Shown here piece by piece: positions 47,100 to 58,189 of a DNA stretch of 64,000 nt. The stretch lies in the NCBI GenBank assembly GCA_047967505.1, contig CM106539.1. One strand, written 5' to 3'. Source of the stretch: Dipteris shenzhenensis (Eukaryota > Polypodiophyta > Polypodiopsida > Gleicheniales). How positions within the stretch are numbered: the first letter of the stretch is position 1; the number at the start of each line of letters is the position of its first letter. The notes under the pieces were generated by a model. That model worked only from the letters and a program-made list of their open reading frames with translations, ran no database searches and had not been told where the DNA came from. A program made the position numbers and the translations under genes.

Positions 47100-48344
47100 T
47101 AGCATCTGTAGTTAGTTTGACATTCCATGACTCTCTTGGAGACTTTTCCTTGTTGATGTCATTCATTGTGTCATGTTTATCACATCCTATTGGACAACAT
47201 CAATATGAAAAGTGGATTGCAACCAGCATTTCATGTCCATTCAAATGAGTAGATGTTGTCAGCTTTGGCCACTTAACAAACCTATCTCACTATCTACTTC
47301 TTGACCTCTTGCTCCTTTAAGTACTCCAACAATTTTATCTATCCAAGACCATGAATCATGTACTCTGTGTCTACTTGTATCTAGCACATGAAGCATGTAC
47401 TCTGAATTTTCATATACCTCATCATCTAGGACAATTGGACTATAGAAAGTGTTAAAAAAGAATAAATTGTATATAGACTTCACAAATGATTCAATCAACC
47501 ATTCTATGTGTGAGTAGTTTGTTGGCCATCATAACTACACAATTTTGCAATATGATTTTGCCTCATAATTACGATTAAAAAGATTAAGTCTCATTACAAA
47601 TATAATTTGGCATTGTGTTGTATATGCCTTATGTGTCTCATGAGTTAGGTAGTATATGTTAGAGTCAATGTTTGTAGTCCCCATTGAAACTTCATAGACT
47701 TTACCAAATGTGATATTGTTGGACATTTGACCATTTGATGATAATGATGGTCATCATGGCTTTTATTATACAAACTACTAACATAGCAAAATCCTTGCTT
47801 GCACTTTTACTATATGTGTGGTGTTTTGCCTTATCTCATTGCATTTCAAAATGTAAAGCCGAACCTTCATCTTTATGAAACTTCATAGGAATAGCAAAGT
47901 GTTCAACTTCACTTAATAAATGACTGAGAAATCTTCATGGCCCTAAAAAATGGGCTCATTTCCTATTACTTTAGCGTTGGGTGCATCATCCTATAAGGGA
48001 TGTAGTATGGTATTATCTGATTCCATTTCATCACATAGCCCTTATCGTTACACCTTCGGCATGCATTGCACATACAAGCAGCACAAAAGAAAGTTAATCT
48101 TCTTGTTTTGATTTGAAGCATTCTTACCATAGCCACTTATGCTGTGAAAGCCGAGATCATGCATGGTTCTACTGTTTGGACCTGCCTACATTTCTAATGT
48201 TTATCTCCCATTAGAACCTTCAAAATATTCTCTCCTCACTCTTAGTGAAGGTAATGTTTGTAGAATTAGTGAGTGCACCTTGAAGAGAAGCAATAGCTTT
48301 ACAGGAATTTTTTAATACAACTCCATCTTCCTTGAGCTATTACT
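47100..48344. other. Gene-poor flank, possible C-terminal transposase debris
   Basis: Downstream (in the minus direction) of the transposase fragment at 48345-48520, weakly similar debris may continue to about 48200. The rest of the stretch has no clear coding signal. Confidence 0.35.
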
Positions 48345-48520
48345 CAAGTGAATGCTTTTTTTATGACTGCACCTATGGCATTGTACTCACCTTTTCCATG
48401 TCTAGAGGTTAAAAAGTTTCATGTGATCTCAGAGTTTGTGAAGTCATACAACATTCCAACAAAGAAAAATGGCGTAGTAGACTTGAATTGGCATGCACAC
48501 TTGTATGATCACACCCAATA
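48345..48520 (-). pseudogene. Transposase-like fragment with HGKGEYNAIGAVIK block
   Basis: A minus-strand frame runs from CACQFKS through FFFVGMLYDFTNSEIT, a TGA, then NFLTSRHGKGEYNAIGAVIKKAF. Many eukaryotic mobile-element proteins have the pattern QFK..(N)F then W.FF..HGKG..DG.GA..KR. The TGA sits where Trp is expected and the Asp after HGKGEY is Asn. Further stops follow at 48345. It may belong to the same broad family as the relic at 20.9-22.2 kb, but the two fragments do not overlap, so I cannot test that by eye. Confidence 0.5.
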
Positions 48521-48960
48521 TCTTTTAAACTACAAGCCTTGCTCTTCTATCCATTTTGAATGACATAGAAAATAAGATTGCACAAGAGCATATCATGATT
48601 CTTATCATTAAAAAATGTAGAACTGCATCTCCTTTAACACTGACTTAGCATTTTTTTGCAGTGATAGGTGATGCTTGAATTAGGTAGCCTACATGTTGTA
48701 AATAAAATTGTGGGTAATGAATCTTGGTGTGCTGCTGCTTTAGCATAGTCCACCACATCTTACTAGCTTCCACTTGTTTATGACTTCTCTCTTTTTTGTT
48801 CTAGTCATGCCCACCACATCCTCATCAAAAAATTTCACATTGAGACTTCCAAGTTTGCATCTTCAAGTGGGAATATTATATCTTCTCTAATGGCATTGCA
48901 TTTTGCACATTGTGCCATGAGCCATTTTAATTGACAGAATGGTGGGCTGCACAGTGCCAT

Positions 48961-48981
48961 CCTCTCTCTCTCTCTCTCTCG

Positions 48982-49022
<41 letters not shown>
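48961..49022. repeat. CT microsatellite
   Basis: A CTCTCT run with rare G interruptions spans about 62 bp. Confidence 0.95.
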
Positions 49023-49025
<3 letters not shown>

Positions 49026-51663
49026 AAGAATGTAAGTACTTGTGGCCTTCCCCTTTTCTTGTAAGTTTTTATCATATTCAGATACAAATTCAGTAAGGGA
49101 TATTAGTTCTTGCTTTTGGCGGTGCTATGTGACAACCAATACACAAAGCACACATGATATCACTTGAATCATCTCGTAAAAATTGCAAGATCTTGTCAAG
49201 TTTATTACTGCTACACATTGTTGTGGGGGCGATGTGTTTATGAACATTTTGTCATTCACTCCTCCTATACTACCCATTTGCCACCTTGGCCATGGCCCAT
49301 GGGTGGTTGTTGAGGGTAAACACCACAAACCTAGCTTAGACCGAGTCCTTTGGTCCGTGACTCTGAAGGGAACTTAGGTGTGGGGCCGGCTGGGAAATGC
49401 TTCAAAGGGGGGTGACAAAGAGGTCCGAAATCAGAATGGTTTATTTGGTGCTATTACTATGCTTTGGAGTGGGGGGGATTTTGGGGCATGGTGTAATTGA
49501 ATGCACGTGAATGTTGCATCCCTTGCTATGCTTCAACATGCAGGGGCCATGTGAATGTGTAGGTAGGGAGGGGTTACTGAGCTACTTGAGGCCAAGTTCA
49601 ACTCAGGGTCAATGGTGTCGCATCCTTGGACGTGACCTCTGGTGGCCAAGGTTATATCGTGCTGATGCCCAATAGCACTTTGGGATAGAGTTGCCATTCC
49701 CCTTAAAGTTGCTCAATCACATGGACCACATTAGGGTAGATGATGCCTTTGTGCACAAACTTGAAAGGCAGGATTGTCTGGTTGGCTGACAAATAGTAAG
49801 CTATTGGTTGTTTGCAAGGTGGTTGTATCTAAACAATGAATAAGGTTAACTTGCATTCTACTATTGTTCCCAGGGCTTGGTGCAATTGAGAAGAGGCAAA
49901 AAAGTAGGTGAACAATCCATATTTGGGACTATTTGAAGTGACTACGTCACTTGACAATATTACCTATGATGATTTTGAGAAACCAAAAATCCAAGTATTG
50001 CAAAGATCAAAATAATGATCAAAGGACTAGATACATGATTTAATTCTAAGCCTTGAATATTTTTGTGCTGTTTTCCTTGTTTATTTCAAGGAAACAAGAG
50101 TAATACACACTTGGTGTGATTGTTTATCAAATTTGTATTTCCATGGATTTTGGAAGAATTCCTTGATGGGACAAAACACAAGCATTGGACACAACAAGGA
50201 TATTCAAGTGTTATGCCAAAGATATATGTAGCTATGGGATTAATTGCTATGATCAAGCGATATCAATTGTCTTTTATAAACTGCAAGGGCATTTGCAGAG
50301 AAAGTTTCTCTTAAGTATATGCCAAGGAAGAGAAGTGTGTTGTTTTCTTGATTGTTTCTAGAGTAGGGAATATATGTATACATAAATAAGATTCAAGCAT
50401 GGCTTGAAAAGTTTTATACAAGGGGAACAAGTACCTTTGAGATTGAAAGTCAAACCCCACTTGAGGGTAGTATGTAATAAGTTACCCAATCGATAGTCAT
50501 GAATATGGTTTAATTCCATTATGAGAAAGTTGTATGTTTCTAGTTATCTCATTTTAGAGGACTTCAGTTATGATGTTCCTCTATGTTGTTTCCTTATGGA
50601 GTATTATATACTTAGATATAGACTTTATGAATCTTATGGTAGGTGCATATTGACCGCATCACTCTTTACAGGCTTGCTCTTATGGCATTAGAGAGATTAC
50701 TTGTTCACCATAGCCAAACGATTGGGTTTTGCGGAGAGATCACGGATTGTTACCGTATCATAGCCAGTAAGTTTGGAACAGTACATTTGGAGTCTTTTAC
50801 CGAAGTCTCTCTAATTAGCTAAAATATCATTCATCAATGGAATTCGATTTTAATTGCATGAGATATGGGGAAGTTGTTCAAGAGTTGAGTATTTGTATGG
50901 CTTTTGCGCCCATACTAGAAGCTTATATCCTTGAGCGTTTTGTTGAAAAACTGCTTTAAGTGACAGTCGTCGTCATTGACCAAATATTTTACTCATGATT
51001 TTATCATTCACCCTAGCTACTTGACTCACCTCCAACATGAGGATGGGGACAGCACCACTGATACGGTAGGTCCACATTCACAAGCATGCTTTCAAGAATT
51101 CCATTTTGTGCACACATCAATAGCTCCAAGAACTCCTTGCGAAATCGTAGCATCGATCCTCCATAATCATAGGGAGAGGATCCTATGTATTTTTTCCACA
51201 TAAGAGGCTATCTAAAATTTTCAATATTGCAAAGCGACGAACTTGGTGATGAGCATGACATTTTAGGTTTGGAGCTACATGGAAATTTGGCATGGTCTCT
51301 TATAGCTAGAGAGTGACACCAAGGAAAGACTTGATGGTCTCCTTTGTCCTGCTGCCTATGTTTTGCCTTACCCCAACCTCCATTTTACCTTTAGATCTTG
51401 TCTTGGCCTTGCAGGCTGCTCCCTTTAGCTCCCTTTAGGGACCAGCTGCCTGCAGTCCACTCTTTAATAACTAGCATATAACTCTCCACTCCCTTATATT
51501 TGCACTCCCTTCAGGCCTCCTCTCCCACTTCCTTCAGCTCTCCACTCCCTTCCTTCAACTTTCCTATAGTCCACTACCTTCATCTCTCCATTCCCACTCC
51601 CCATCCTCCACTCTCTAGCTCCCATCTTCCACTCTCCATCTTTAGCCCTCTTACTTTGATTGA
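49023..51663. other. Gene-free stretch
   Basis: No protein family, RNA gene or long repeat is recognised. The frames at 49125-49377, 50120-50314 and 50976-51203 overlap open frames on the other strand or lack any motif. 51480-51650 is pyrimidine-rich. Confidence 0.5.
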
Positions 51664-52513
51664 AGTGGTGGCCTTTACCCCTCATTGTGCGTGGAAAAAG
51701 TCTTAAGAGAAGGTGGGCCAGCCGCATGTTGACATGTGAATTTAATGGGAGAAATCCCATATACAAAGGTGCCCTCTTGGGGGCCTTGGATATAATTGCC
51801 TCATTTTCCCTTTCTCTGTCTCTCATCCCTCTCGAGATTTTTCAAGAGGAGAGAGAGGCCTTTGCATGGCTAGGGGGCAGGGCTTGGGACCCCCCGTACC
51901 CGGTGCACACATGGCGCAATCTGTGCCAACATGAGATCATAGCAGAGAAACTCTATGGACCTGTGCGCACACAGGCTCTTGCAATGTTGACGCGTGGTGG
52001 CTCTGGCAGATTTTTTAGACTGTGCCGATGGAGATGTCGCAATTCGATAGCATGTTGAAGTGCAACTGGACTGTTCAACGGCTTCCCCTTGCTCTCCTGA
52101 TGATTGCACGAATATTTGCCTCCTTGGTGGGTTTTGATGACCTTCAAAGACTTAGTGGTGACTGCACTTGAGTTTATGACGGCCGTTGTACTTGTGCTTG
52201 TGCATGTGTGCATTAGTGTCCTTTCGAGATTTGCCCACAAGGGGGTGCTGGAGGTGGCGGCATTCACCCCTCATTGTGCATGGCAAAAGGCTTAATAGAA
52301 GGGGGTAGCCGCATGCTGACATGCAAAATTAATGGGAGAAATCCCATGTACAAATGTGCCCTCTTGGGGGGCTTGGATATAAAGGCCTCATTTTCCCTCT
52401 CTGTCTCTCTCTCATCCCTCGCGAGAGTTTTTGGGAGGAGAGAGAGGCTCTTTGCATGCTAGGGGATAGGGCTTGGGACCCCCTGTACCCAGTGCACACG
52501 TGGTGCACATCTA
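51664..52513. repeat. ~260-bp direct repeats, 588 bp apart
   Basis: 51664-51925 and 52252-52513 share ACCCCTCATTGTGCRTGG, AATGGGAGAAATCCCAT, GCCCTCTTGGGGG..CTTGGATATAA, a CTCATTTTCCCT/CTCTGTCTCTC tract, and GGGCTTGGGACCCCC..TACCC.GTGCACAC. They have diverged by roughly 10 percent. Each copy holds a TATA-like GATATAA before the pyrimidine tract. They could be LTR-like ends of a small element or a segmental duplication; primer site and target duplication are not evident. Confidence 0.8.
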
Positions 52514-52979
52514 CACGAACATCCTTTACCTCTTCATCCAAACCCCTCTTCCTTCATCCTTACATTCCTTTTTCAGCCTTCGGGAATCAACTGCCGGTTG
52601 CCCCCTATTTCAAAATCCATGACAATCGATCCATGCAGTCCACTGCTAGCTTCCAAAGTCCACTAGACTCCACTTAACCCCCAACAACCAGGTTCAACAT
52701 CTTGCACAATTGTTGCAAGTCTATTTTGGTCTTCAGATTTCCCCCCATCGTTTGTGGGTCTAAGTTCAAACTTCACAAGAGGTAAGGGCAGTGGACTCAC
52801 GTGGCTACTATTTATAAAGTTTAAAATTTAAATCTACATGATGTCAAGGAGATAGAGACTATTGGCATGATACTCCAAAGGCTAGTATCGTTACTTGTTC
52901 CCACCCTACTAATATGGGAAAGAGGCCACGGAACAATGCAGGTGTCACACATGTCACAGAAGACTTTGCGTGGGATGCT

Positions 52980-55110
52980 TGCTTCAACGAGTGGACAGAA
53001 ATAGTGACAAGACAGAGATGGAAGAGATAGACGATGAGGAGTTTCCTTCCATAATGTGGACTCCTTGCACTTCACATTGTCTTAACCTATTGATGGAGGA
53101 CATAAGAAAGCTTTATTGGTGAGTGGAGACTACCATGAGGGAGGCTAATAAAATTGCTCAAGGCATTGCCTATTTTCTGTGAGTACTCAAAGCTGGAGAT
53201 ATTGAGAAAATCCAAGACTCAATTGCCTACATGCTTCTTGTCTTGAGACAACCGTATGTTGTGCACCAAGACTTGCACGGGACAGTGATATATGATACAT
53301 TGGCTACATTTAAACTACTCTACGAACACACAGAGTCTTCATGTGCTAGTCTCTATTGTCAAAACCTCATTTTGATAGCAAATAAAGGCCATTGTGACTG
53401 CTTTAAGCCACTATTTGTGATGATGTGTGTGACAAACTTGGAGCGATGCACCCTTGGTCTTTTATACACTTCAAAGAAAGGATACACACAAAACTAGGCA
53501 AATATACCAACCTTTCTACATCTAGGTGATTAATTTGAAAGTTACAATGCTTAATTTGAAACTTAAATCACATGTTCAAACTTGTTACTTAGTACTTACA
53601 TCATATGCTTGTAGAATATGTAGCTAGTAGGTTGACTGAGATCAAGGCTATTGTAGAAGAAACATGGATGTTTACAAACAACGCCATTCATGGCATAGAT
53701 GCTCCTCTCCATCCACTTTTAAAACTCCCGATCTATTGCTAGATAGCCAACTTGTAGATGCATAGCATTCATATGTGTCTAGAGCACACCCAAAGGAAAC
53801 TTAGGAGCATATAGATGAACCTATTACTTAATGACTTGCACGAGACAATGATATATGATACAATGGCTACATTTGGACAACTCTGCGGACATAAAGAGTC
53901 ATGTGCTAGTCTATTCTCAAAACCTCATTTTTGTAGCAAATAAAGGCCATTGTGGCTGCTATAAGGCCGTTGTTTGTGATGTTGTGTGTAACAAACATGG
54001 ACGCACCCTTGGTCTTTTATACACTTCATAGAGAGGGTACACACAAAGCTAGGCGAATATACCAACCTTTCTACATCTAGGTGATTATATCTACCCATTC
54101 TGTAATTTGAAAGTTATAATGCTTAATTTGAAACTCAAATCATACATTCAAACTTGTTACTAATTGCTTACTACTTACATCATATGCTTATACAATATGT
54201 ACTACATAGGTTGATTGAGATCAAGGCTATTGTAGAAGAAAGATGAATGTTTAGAAGCCGCCTCATCCATGGCACGGATGCTCTTCTCCATCCACTTTGT
54301 AAACTCTTGATCTATTAGTAGATAGCCAACTTGCAGATGGTCGGCATTCATATGTGTCTAGAGCACTCCCAAAGAAAACTTAGGAGCATATAGATAAACT
54401 TACTACTTATAGAATGGATCTTGGCAAAGGTGGAATGGATCTCGACCAACCTTTGATGTAGCATGTGAGGGAATTGAAGTTCGTACGAATTAATTCACAC
54501 AAATGAGAAATAGGCTTAGCACAAAGCAATGTGAGAAAGTTGTTCAATTGTTTGAACAAGAAACTAGTCCAAAAGATTAAGGATTTAACCGCTAGAGGTA
54601 CGTGGCATGGCGCATGCCTGAGGTCTCTTTTTTGGTCAATGGCCAAGTACTAGCTATCAATTGCCTAAGATATAAGTCTTGGCTTCTTTTTTGGCTCTAT
54701 CTCAAAGCTCGACTTGAGCGAAGCATCAACATATGTTATTACCACCATTGATGAGAAGGTAGTTCCCAATATGAGGAGCTAATTACCGCAGATAAATGAG
54801 AGATGAGGACCCAAACTCATGAGAGATCACACAATGAATCTACTGCAATTACACAAGCCAAAGGTAGATGCAAGACTAGGGGATGTGGCAGAGAGTAATT
54901 TCGCAGGCTAGAGGTAGACACACAATTAGGAGACGTGGCATCCAAGTCAAGCTATTGAATGCACATGTATACATAAGCTCCTCAATAGAAATTACACTAG
55001 AGGTTGAGGAGACACCTCTATCCTAGAGGATGCGTTCTTGGAGGAAGAGGATGAGTAGGTTGGACAAGACATATAGTTAGACGAGCCTGAGTATGACACC
55101 AATGGCAATA
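52980..55110 (+). pseudogene. hAT transposase remnant (DUF659-like)
   Basis: At 53014-53140 the plus strand reads EEIDDEEFPSIMWTPCTSHC then LNLLMEDIRKLYW, close to the conserved (W/Y)TPCA.HCLNL.LEDI block of plant hAT transposases (DUF659 region). A stop follows and the frame reopens as MREANKIAQGIAYF. The sequence is then interrupted by the tandem duplication at 53269-54408. Possible C-terminal pieces occur later (for example LEDAFLEEEDE near 55020), but with stops. The 8-bp target duplications and terminal inverted repeats of an intact element were not found. Confidence 0.55.
53269..54408. repeat. Two tandem ~564-bp units
   Basis: GACTTGCACGRGACARTGATATATGATACA starts units at 53269 and 53833. 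Both continue through TTGGTCTTTTATACACTTCA, CTAGGTGATTA, GATCAAGGCTATTGTAGAAGAA and GAGCATATAGATRAAC. They differ by substitutions and small indels. The block lies inside the hAT remnant. Confidence 0.9.
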
Positions 55111-55503
55111 CCATCACTTTTAGGGATTTTTCCTCCACATCCTCCTCTCAAAAACAAAAAGGAGTCTTGATTTATGTCCATCGTCACAAACTTTAAGTAT
55201 TCAAACTTCACTCATGAGTACTCATGCATTTGGTATATAACATGTGACAGGATACACGATACACTATATATCAATTTTTTCATATCATTAATCAGTTATT
55301 TATTTTTGTTAGACAAAGACTTGATGTTTTAGCCAGCTTTATTTTGAATGTCGAATCTTGATTCTTTGTATAAATACATGGATTGAAACTTTAAGTGTAA
55401 AGTGTTCATTGACATCATCTCGTACTACAATGATCAATTTGTGGGTTTAGCATTCATGCTAAAGATACCAAAAATGTTGTCTCTACCCCCCCCCCCCCAC
55501 CCC

Positions 55504-55546
<43 letters not shown>

Positions 55547-57186
55547 CTTCCTCTTCTTTCGCTCTTTTTTTGGAGAAAAAATAATAATTACAAGACCAAT
55601 GTACCTTAAGTACCTAAAATTTCTCCCTCTACAACGCAATGTACCAATCGTACCTAATATATGATACCACCTTGGCTATTATGTATTAACCTCCTCATAG
55701 ATATTAGCCAAGGACTATTGGTCTAAGCCCATAAGAGTTAACTTGTACCCAAGGTCTTTTTTGATCTAGGATATGGGCATAGTCTAACCGAGGGTTGGCA
55801 ACAATTTAGAGTTAGACTAGAGCTAGCATTGGATGACGTGTAGTTCTCCAAGGAGCTTATCTTGAAAAAGCAAGGCTATTCAAGGATAAGCATAGCATTG
55901 TTCCGAATAGCCGGGCTATCCATAGCATAACCCTCACATTTAGGCTTGCATACATGTGTAACAAAGATCACATATAAATACAAGTGCAGGGCTCAATGTG
56001 CAAGGTTCTTGGACAATGTACTCTCCCAAGTTTAGACCTAATGGCCTTGGAGTAGTTTGGCTTTTAGTTGTAAGCGCTTTCTTGTTGTATGGGACCTAGG
56101 TGGTTCACCTCTAGGAGAACTCTCTCTCGGAGGTGGACTAGATCTCAAGCTCGGGGGTGGATCTCGTATCTAGAACCTATGGCTGGGTGTTCTCCTTATG
56201 GTTGTTCAAAAGAGTGTTCTCTGAATCCCCACCATAGGATTCCCGTGCATGGACTGGCTATGGCATAGCATGGTCGGATTCTTACTCAAAATGGTCACTA
56301 TGGGTATGAAGCTTAACACCCTTTGGCTGTTCAACTTGCACGAACATCGAACCTATCTGAAATCACAGTACCCCTAGAGGTATGCCCTTCTAGTTTTTCC
56401 ATTGCTAGTCTTCTAGTCAGTTTCTTTCAAGTTGTGGCTGTTTTAATGCTCTGCCATTGCTGCTTTGGTTTTTCTATGAAACCTTTTTCCATCTATGCTC
56501 AACTTTCCATTGCTTTATTTGTAATACGGGAGATGTCCATTCCAAAAAAAATGGCATGCACTCGTCACTTTTGCCTTTAACACACAACAGGAAAGAACCT
56601 AGCTTGTGGTTCTAAAACAAATTGTCACCACACAGACTACAAAATTTACAGGAGTCAGAAAACCCTCCATAGCTGAAAAATGGTGGCATGGAAAGCCTCC
56701 ATCTTACAGGAGGCATTGGGATAGATAGTAGGTGTATACTGTAAATTCTTCTCTTAGGACCATGATCAATCTCGCTCAAAAAATCTCAGATAAACCTTTT
56801 GGCCCAACCATGGCTGGTCACATATAAAGCATAATTAGAATTTGAACCTATGGTATATACTCAGCTGCATGCCTCATTCGACTCCCTCAGTCCTCGTAAA
56901 GAAGATCCCACTGCAATTCCTTCGTCCAAGATATTCGAATCAAGTTCATGCATCGCAATGTACTTAATGTTTTGAGATACCCAACAAATTTTTAGTTTCT
57001 GAAAATCTTGCATCCGAACGTGAAATGGCAGTCTAATTTTATTCCTTATCCAGCACCAAATACTGAGCTTATAGAAAATTGAGAAGATGTGTGAAAGATA
57101 ATGGACACTTCACATGATTGCATTGTGGCCTTCAAACCTCTTTCCTGGTGCTATCTGTCATATTGTTTGTTGTATTAGAAGCAGTT
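55111..57186. other. Gene-free stretch with C and CT runs
   Basis: A poly-C then CT microsatellite lies at about 55486-55545. The frame at 56323-56580 is hydrophobic but has no family match. No coding exon is convincing until the minus-strand gene at 57187. Confidence 0.5.
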
Positions 57187-57686
57187 TTATGATGCCTGAA
57201 ACAGAAGTAATGACTGTAAGCGCACTTGCAAGCAAAATGGCAGCAAGTATCTACTGTGCATCTCAAAACTTGCACACTCCCTGTACCTGACTACTGAGAA
57301 TCTCAACTGCCAAAGCAAGATCTCCATTTGCTGCAGCTAGGGCAATGTCTGCTTTGCTCTGTCAAGCCATGCAAAGAGCGATTGGCATAGGTTCAACGTA
57401 AACGAGCATAAAAGCATTAATGTAAACAATAAGATCAATTGTATACACATGCCTATACCTTTTCAAATCCCATTGCAACCAAGCTTGACACCAGTTCATC
57501 ATCATGCTGAGACCCCTGCATAAAGCACCTCAAATTTTTATATTAGAAGATCCACAAGTAGTCTTCTGGTAAAAAAAACCTTATACGTTAGTCTTTCATA
57601 AATAATTCAAAACACTAATAGAATGTCAGACCTAGACCTGGTTTATCAATGTGGAGTTCAGTGGAGCCTGGTTGGGAAAATTTGAC
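57187..57686 (-). CDS. C-terminal exons of a UBA-domain protein, rhomboid-like candidate
   Basis: Four minus-strand exons with GT..AG junctions and matching phases lie at 57638-57686, 57459-57515, 57287-57358 and a tiny terminal exon 57187-57195 that adds Ala-Ser and a TAA. The joined product ends with DDELVSSLVAMGFEK then SKADIALAAANGDLALAVEI. This is a clear ubiquitin-associated (UBA) domain, with MGF in loop 1 and the AL..A.GDL..AVE.L helix-3 pattern, so it should bind ubiquitin. A UBA at the extreme C-terminus with this wording resembles the plant rhomboid-like protein RBL15, but that is from memory and no rhomboid core is visible. Upstream exons must lie beyond 57686, perhaps past the window edge, with the LINE and the inverted-repeat element sitting in introns. 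No break is seen in the visible part. Confidence 0.62.
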
Positions 57687-57719
57687 CTGCAAGGAAAGAG
57701 CCGACCCACCATATAAATA

Positions 57720-58000
57720 TTGGAACTTGGTGGTTTCACATATTTATATATACGTATATACATACACATTTCCACGTCTATCAATCTATATCTGTGTGTG
57801 TCTGTGTGTGATAAATGGGCACATGTACGCATGTATGTATATGTATATACATATCCATGTCTCTATATTCTATACATATACTATGCATATGTCTAGATCT
57901 ACATGTGTGAGCGTGCACGTGCACGTGTGCGTGTGCGTGTGCACACGCAACACACACACACACACACACACACACATATGCACACACACGCACCCCCCTT
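57720..58000. repeat. TATA/TGTG/CACA microsatellite cluster
   Basis: Alternating TATATACG, TGTGTCTG, CATGTATG and finally a CA run at about 57945-57985. Both-strand frames here (57632-58005) are repeat translations. Within the putative UBA-gene intron. Confidence 0.9.
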
Positions 58001-58189
58001 CATAAGACTAGAATATACCCAATCTTACAACTTAAAACTTTTATAAAACACAAAAAAGAACAAAGAAAAGAAGGGAAGTATGAAGACATTCCTTGTTAGC
58101 CAGACATGCCAAAGAGCTGTCCATTTGAAAAAAAATGAAATAAGACAGAATATTCTACATTATCGAGCCCACGCAGAGTCTTGCCAAAA

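Noticed and set aside
46267-47115. 282-codon plus-strand frame
   Set aside because: Its middle is an Arg/Glu translation of a GA microsatellite and the ends have no domain.
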